Part shown: one piece after another, positions 59,657 through 64,000 of the stretch
Position numbering within the stretch: position 1 is the stretch's first letter
How the letters are laid out: each line of letters opens with the position of its first letter
NCBI GenBank assembly: GCA_923172585.1
Contig: OV298644.1
Location: 1,847,362-1,911,361 of the forward strand
From: Haemophilus influenzae
GTDB taxonomy: Bacteria > Pseudomonadota > Gammaproteobacteria > Enterobacterales > Pasteurellaceae
DNA: 64,000 nt
Direction of reading: 5' to 3'
Translations under genes and position numbers: made by a program
The notes under the pieces: generated by a model
Seen by the model: the letters and a program-made list of their open reading frames with translations, nothing else
Told to the model about the DNA's origin: nothing
Databases searched by the model: none

Positions 59657-61779
59657 ATGGCGGACGTATTATCTCGTTTCAATTCCGGTAAATTATGGGA
59701 TTTCAAAGGTGGCATTCATCCACCAGAAATGAAATCTCAATCTAATTCACAGCCATTACGCCATCTGCCTCTCGGCTCGGATTTTTACATTCCACTCAAA
59801 CAGCACCTAGGAACAACAGGCAATCTTTTAATAAAAGAGGGCGATTACGTCTTAAAAGGACAAGCCTTAACAAAAGGCGATGGTTTGCGTATGTTGCCAG
59901 TTCACGCGCCCACTTCTGGCACAATTAAATCGATTAAACCTTATGTTGCCACGCATCCTTCAGGTCTTGATGAACCCACAATTCATTTACAGGCGGATGG
60001 TTTAGATCAATGGATCGAACGTAATCCTATTGATGATTTTTCAACGCTATCGTCAGAACAACTTATTCACAAAATCTATCAAGCAGGTATAGCAGGTTTA
60101 GGCGGTGCAGTATTCCCAACTGCTGCCAAAATTCAGTCAGCAGAGCAAAAAGTCAAACTCTTAATTATCAATGGTGCAGAATGTGAGCCTTATATCACTT
60201 GTGATGATCGTCTTATGCGTGAACGCGCTGACGAAATCATAAAAGGCATTCGTATTTTACGTTATATATTGCACCCTGAAAAAGTTGTCATTGCCATTGA
60301 AGATAACAAACCAGAAGCCATATCGGCAATCCGCAATGCACTACAGGGAGCAAATGATATTAGCATTCGGGTTATTCCAACAAAATATCCTTCAGGTGCT
60401 ACCAAACAACTGATTTATTTGCTCACAGGGATAGAAGTGCCAAGCGGTGAGCGTTCATCCAGCATTGGCGTATTAATGCAAAATGTGGGAACAATGTTCG
60501 CAATAAAAAGAGCAATTATAAATGACGAGCCTTTAATTGAGCGTGTTGTCACCCTTACTGGAAATAAAATCGCTGAAAAAGGCAATTATTGGGTGCGTCT
60601 TGGCACACCCATTTCCCAAATATTGAGCGATGCGGGCTATCAATTTGACAAGCATTTTCCTATATTTGCAGGTGGGCCAATGATGGGGCTAGAGCTTCCA
60701 AACCTAAATGCGCCTGTGACAAAACTTGTCAATTGTTTACTTGCACCAGATTATCTTGAATATGCCGAACCTGAAGCAGAACAGGCTTGTATTCGTTGTT
60801 CTAGCTGTTCTGATGCCTGCCCAGTAAATTTAATGCCACAACAACTTTATTGGTTTGCACGCAGTGAAGATCACAAAAAATCGGAAGAATACGCTCTCAA
60901 AGATTGTATTGAATGTGGAATTTGCGCCTACGTATGCCCAAGCCATATTCCTCTAATTCAATATTTCCGCCAAGAAAAAGCTAAAATCTGGCAAATAAAA
61001 GAAAAACAAAAGAAATCAGATGAAGCCAAAATTCGCTTTGAAGCAAAACAAGCACGGATGGAACGAGAAGAACAAGAGCGTAAAGCACGTTCACAACGTG
61101 CAGCACAGGCTCGCCGTGAAGAATTAGCACAAACTAAAGGGGAAGATCCAGTCAAGGCGGCACTCGAACGCTTGAAAGCGAAAAAAGCCAATGAAACAGA
61201 ACCAACGCAGATTAAAACACTAACCTCAGAAAAAGGAGAAGTTTTACCTGATAACACAGATTTAATGGCACAACGTAAGGCACGTCGTTTAGCTCGTCAG
61301 AAAGCAGCAACTCAAGTCGAAAATCAAGAACAACAAACTCAACCAACCGATGCGAAAAAAGCAGCCGTAGCCGCCGCCATTGCTCGAGCAAAAGCAAAAA
61401 AACTTGCTCAAGCAAATAGCACCAGCGAAGCTATTTCAAACTCTCAAACCGCAGAAAATGAAGTAGAAAAAACAAAAAGTGCGGTAGAAAAAACACAAGA
61501 AAATTCAACCGCACTTGACCCTAAAAAAGCAGCCGTAGCCGCCGCCATTGCTCGAGCAAAAGCAAAAAAATTGCGCAAACAAATAGCACCATCGAAGCTA
61601 TTTCAAACTCTCAAACCGCAGAAAATGAAGTAGAAAAAACAAAAAGTGCGGTAGAAAAAACAGAAGAAAATTCAACCGCACTTGACCCTAAAAAAGCAGC
61701 CGTAGCCGCCGCCATTGCTCGGGCAAAAGCGAAAAAACTGGCAAAAACACAAGCAACATTTGAAACTAATCAGGAATAA
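59657..61779 (+). pseudogene. rsxC: rsxC, Rnf complex subunit C, with a 3' frameshift in a tandem repeat
   Basis: Flavin/Fe-S subunit that takes electrons from NADH. Residues 1-450 are intact, with [27 protein letters not shown] and the two [4Fe-4S] motifs [12 protein letters not shown] and [12 protein letters not shown]. The C-terminus is a charged Ala/Lys-rich region with 56-residue repeats ([17 protein letters not shown]...). One C is lost after an A7 run near 61570 in the second repeat, so translation ends at 61633. The intended stop is 61777-61779, giving about 707 residues. All known cofactor motifs precede the shift, so partial function is possible. Confidence 0.87.
61355..61740 (+). 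repeat. 168-bp tandem repeat in the rsxC 3' end (about 2.3 copies)
   Basis: GCAGCCGTAGCCGCCGCCAT recurs at 61361, 61529 and 61696. The first period is 168 bp (56 codons), the second 167 bp, which pinpoints a single-base deletion. Each full unit contains AAAAGTGCGGTA and ACCGCACTTG, an inverted pair of uptake sequences read as Ser-Ala-Val and Thr-Ala-Leu. Confidence 0.92.
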
Positions 61780-61783
61780 AATA

Positions 61784-62860
61784 ATGTATAAAATGATTAG
61801 CTCGGTAAATAAACATTCGGGAAAACTCACAGCGCATATTATGCTTTGAGTCGTTTTGGCAATGATGCCCGCATTTTTCACGCAAAATTATTAATTTGGA
61901 ATTGGCGTGAAGCTTCAAACCGCATTAGCCATTGGTACAGCAATCATTGCGGAATTTATTGCAATAAAATTACGAGGTAAAAAACCGCTCAATTATCTTT
62001 CAGATTTCAGCGTAGCCCTGACTGCGTTAATTTTGGCAATGGCTATTCCACCTTATGCACCTTATTGGATTATCATCATTGGAACACTCTGTGCAGTTTT
62101 ATTAGGTAAACAGGTTTATGGGGGTTTAGGGCAAAACCCATTCAATCCAGCGATGATTGGCTATGTAATTCTTCTAATTTCATTCCCATTACAAATGACA
62201 ACTTGGATACCACCAATTAATTTATTACAGGAACCACCGACTTTTTCAGATGCATTTTCATTAATATTTTCAGGTTTAACCACTGATGCATTTACGCTTT
62301 CACAACTTACGCATAACATTGATGGTATCACCTAAGCAACGCCTTTGGATAGTGCAAAAATTTTCTATAAAAGTCACACTCAATTAAATGATTTTTATGA
62401 ATTAATTAAACTACCTATCTTTATGGGTAATGGAACCGATTTCGCTCAAGGATGGTGGCAAATCAACGTGACTTTCTTAGCGGGAGGAATTTTCCTTATT
62501 TTAAAACGTGTCATTCACTGGCAAATTCCAGTGGCGATGCTTGTCACCTTTTTCTGTTTAGCCACCGCGACCGCTTTTACTGGTTTCACACATTTAAGTG
62601 CGATTAGCCAACTCGTTAGTGGTGCAATGATGTTTGGTGCATTTTTTATTGCAACAGATCCTGTCACAGCCTCCATTACACCACGCGGAAAAATTATTTT
62701 TGGCGCATTAGTGGGGTTATTTGTTTATCTCATTCGTTATCACGGAAATTATCCAGACGGCGTGGCATTCGCCATTTTATTAAGTAATATTTGCGTCCCA
62801 CTTATCGATCATTACACACGTCCGCGCGTATCTGGTTATCCAACAAAAGGAAGAAAATAA
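61784..62860 (+). pseudogene. rsxD: rsxD, Rnf complex subunit D, with three in-frame stops
   Basis: The membrane subunit bearing covalent FMN. The frame is kept for 358 codons from ATG 61784 to TAA overlapping rsxG. It has stops at codon 22 (TGA 61847-61849, Leu or Trp expected), codon 37 (TAA 61892-61894) and codon 184 (TAA 62333-62335, Gln expected in DGISQATPLD). Otherwise family sequence is retained: [36 protein letters not shown] (FMN-Thr site region) and [14 protein letters not shown]. No full-length product is expected. Confidence 0.92.
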
Positions 62861-63483
62861 TGGGCACAGTAAAAATCACATCGCGTTATGGCATATTGTT
62901 AGGCTTTATTGCCCTACTTTGCACAATAATTTCTGCAGGAATTTATTTCCTAACAAAAGATAAAATTGATGCGGTAATCGCAGCACAACAGCGAGAATTA
63001 CTTCTACAAGTTATCCCACAAGATTATTTCAACAATAATTTGCTAGAAAGTGCGGTTATTCCTCAAGATAAAAATTTTCTGGGTATCCAAAAAATTTATT
63101 TTACGAAAAAAGATGGAAATATTTCTGCCTATGCCTATGAAACCACAGCACCAGATGGTTATTCTGGTGATATTCGCTTGCTTGTGGGATTAGATCCGAA
63201 AGGCGAAGTGTTAGGCGTACGAGTAATCGAACATCACGAAACACCAGACTTAGGCGATAAAATTGAACGCCGAATTTCTAACTGGATTTTAGGTTTCACA
63301 AATCAATTGATTAATGAACATAATTTAAGCGAATGGGCGGTAAAAAAAGATGGCGGAAAATTTGATCAATTTTCTGGTGCAACCATTAAACCTCGCGCAG
63401 TGGTTAATCAAACTAAACGCTCAGCATTAATCATGCTAAATAATCAAGCCTTGTTACAACAGCTTTCAACACAAGTGAAATAA
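62860..63483 (+). CDS. rsxG: Rnf/Rsx electron-transport complex subunit G
   Basis: A 207-residue subunit with one N-terminal membrane helix ([20 protein letters not shown]) and a periplasmic FMN-binding domain. The flavinylation motif is [14 protein letters not shown], where the Thr carries FMN. I use ATG 62860, which overlaps the rsxD stop (TAATG) and follows AAGGAAG. A start at 62791 would read through rsxD. It is intact. Confidence 0.94.
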   Translation: MGTVKITSRYGILLGFIALLCTIISAGIYFLTKDKIDAVIAAQQRELLLQVIPQDYFNNNLLESAVIPQDKNFLGIQKIYFTKKDGNISAYAYETTAPDGYSGDIRLLVGLDPKGEVLGVRVIEHHETPDLGDKIERRISNWILGFTNQLINEHNLSEWAVKKDGGKFDQFSGATIKPRAVVNQTKRSALIMLNNQALLQQLSTQVK

Positions 63484-64000
63484 TATGACAGATTTAACTG
63501 AAAAAAATACCGCACTTGAAGAAGAAAAAATAGAAAGTGCGGTTGAAAATCAACAAAAATCCATCTGGAAAGAAATTTTTGCTCAAGGAATTTGGAAAAA
63601 TAACCCTGCGGTTGTCCAACTTCTCGGGCTTTGTCCACTTTTAGCGGTGTCTAGCACCGCCACCAACGCGCTTGGTTTGGGTTTAGCAACAATGCTTGTA
63701 CTCACTTGCACAAATACGGTCATTTCCCTTTTCCGTCAATATATTCCTAAGGAAATCCGTATTCCAATCTACGTGATGATCATTGCAACCACAGTAACAG
63801 CGGTTCAACTTTTAATGAATGCTTACACTTATACGCTTTATCAATCACTGGGGATTTTTATTCCATTAATTGTGACCAACTGTATTATTATCGGTCGCGC
63901 AGAAGCATTCGCCTCAAAAAACAGCTTACTCCATTCCATCTGGGATGGGTTTTCAATGGGATTAGGAATGGCACTTAGTCTAACCATACTCGGCGCATTA
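63484..64000 (+). CDS. rsxE: Rnf/Rsx electron-transport complex subunit E (partial, 3' end outside)
   Basis: The integral membrane subunit paralogous to RsxA. The frame is open from ATG 63484 to the window edge (172 codons). Signatures are [20 protein letters not shown] and [16 protein letters not shown], with the conserved Cys. It carries an N-terminal extension of about 24 residues absent in E. coli, formed largely by two uptake sequences (ACCGCACTT at 63510, AAGTGCGGT at 63534) read as Thr-Ala-Leu and Ser-Ala-Val. Confidence 0.94.

Noticed and set aside
61847-61849. TGA in rsxD as selenocysteine or tryptophan recoding
   Set aside because: The same gene also has two TAA stops, other damaged genes have TAG and TAA, and no SECIS-like hairpin is evident. 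Simple decay explains it.

Overview
The window is a piece of a Haemophilus influenzae (or very close relative) chromosome. The evidence is the dense scatter of the 9-bp Haemophilus uptake signal sequence AAGTGCGGT (dozens of copies on both strands, many as inverted pairs that act as terminators), the AT-rich Pasteurellaceae codon use, and a gene order matching the H. influenzae Rd HI1632-HI1688 interval: purA-dapD-purR-ppc, sapABCDF, nrdA-nrdB, sucB-sucA, ldtD-prc-proQ-letAB, moaEDCA, kdsD-kdsC and the rnf/rsx cluster.

Layout. 1-360: minus-strand tRNA operon (Met-Leu-Gln-Gln) with a good promoter. 0.66-9.0 kb: an internally deleted lysC, purA, dapD, a tiny YnhF-like membrane peptide, purR, ppc, ycjX. 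9.0-14.4 kb: sap peptide ABC transporter operon. 14.4-17.6 kb: yeiH, truA, fbp. 17.6-19.7 kb: a truncated second cmk beside Gram-positive-looking pdxS-pdxT. 19.8-23.2 kb: insertion scars (IS110-like remnant, dld, hsdR remnant, arcB 3' fragment, IS3-like remnant). 23.2-29.7 kb: mepS, tldD, rsmI and lpoA-yraN-diaA-dolP. 29.8-37.8 kb: nrdA-nrdB with tandem NrdR boxes, and sucB-sucA. 37.9-48.3 kb: metallo-hydrolases, mepK, ldtD, prc, proQ, letA-letB. 48.4-52.3 kb: molybdenum cofactor genes behind a Moco riboswitch, ytfE, and rnpB. 52.4-58.1 kb: kdsD-kdsC, yccS, an HI1681-like secreted protein, sohB. 58.4-64 kb: rsxA-B-C-D-G-E, with E running off the end.

The most striking property is the number of broken core genes. 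sucA is full length but carries four in-frame stops plus substitutions at conserved positions. sapD has two frameshifts. letA has one in-frame stop. sohB and rsxC have one frameshift each, rsxD has three in-frame stops, and a metallo-beta-lactamase-fold gene probably has a shifted 3' end. Nearly all the indels are single-base losses in or next to A-runs, so either the lineage is decaying (for example a mismatch-repair mutator) or the assembly has homopolymer errors. The multi-substitution decay of sucA favours real pseudogenization for that gene at least. If real, the strain lacks 2-oxoglutarate dehydrogenase activity, an intact Rnf/Rsx electron-transfer complex and a normal Sap ATPase.

I found no CRISPR array, prophage or new defence system. 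The less described material consists of two small membrane-peptide ORFs (upstream of purR and between rsxA and rsxB), a lysC deletion chimera that stays open, and protein repeats partly encoded by uptake signal sequences in RsxC and RsxE.
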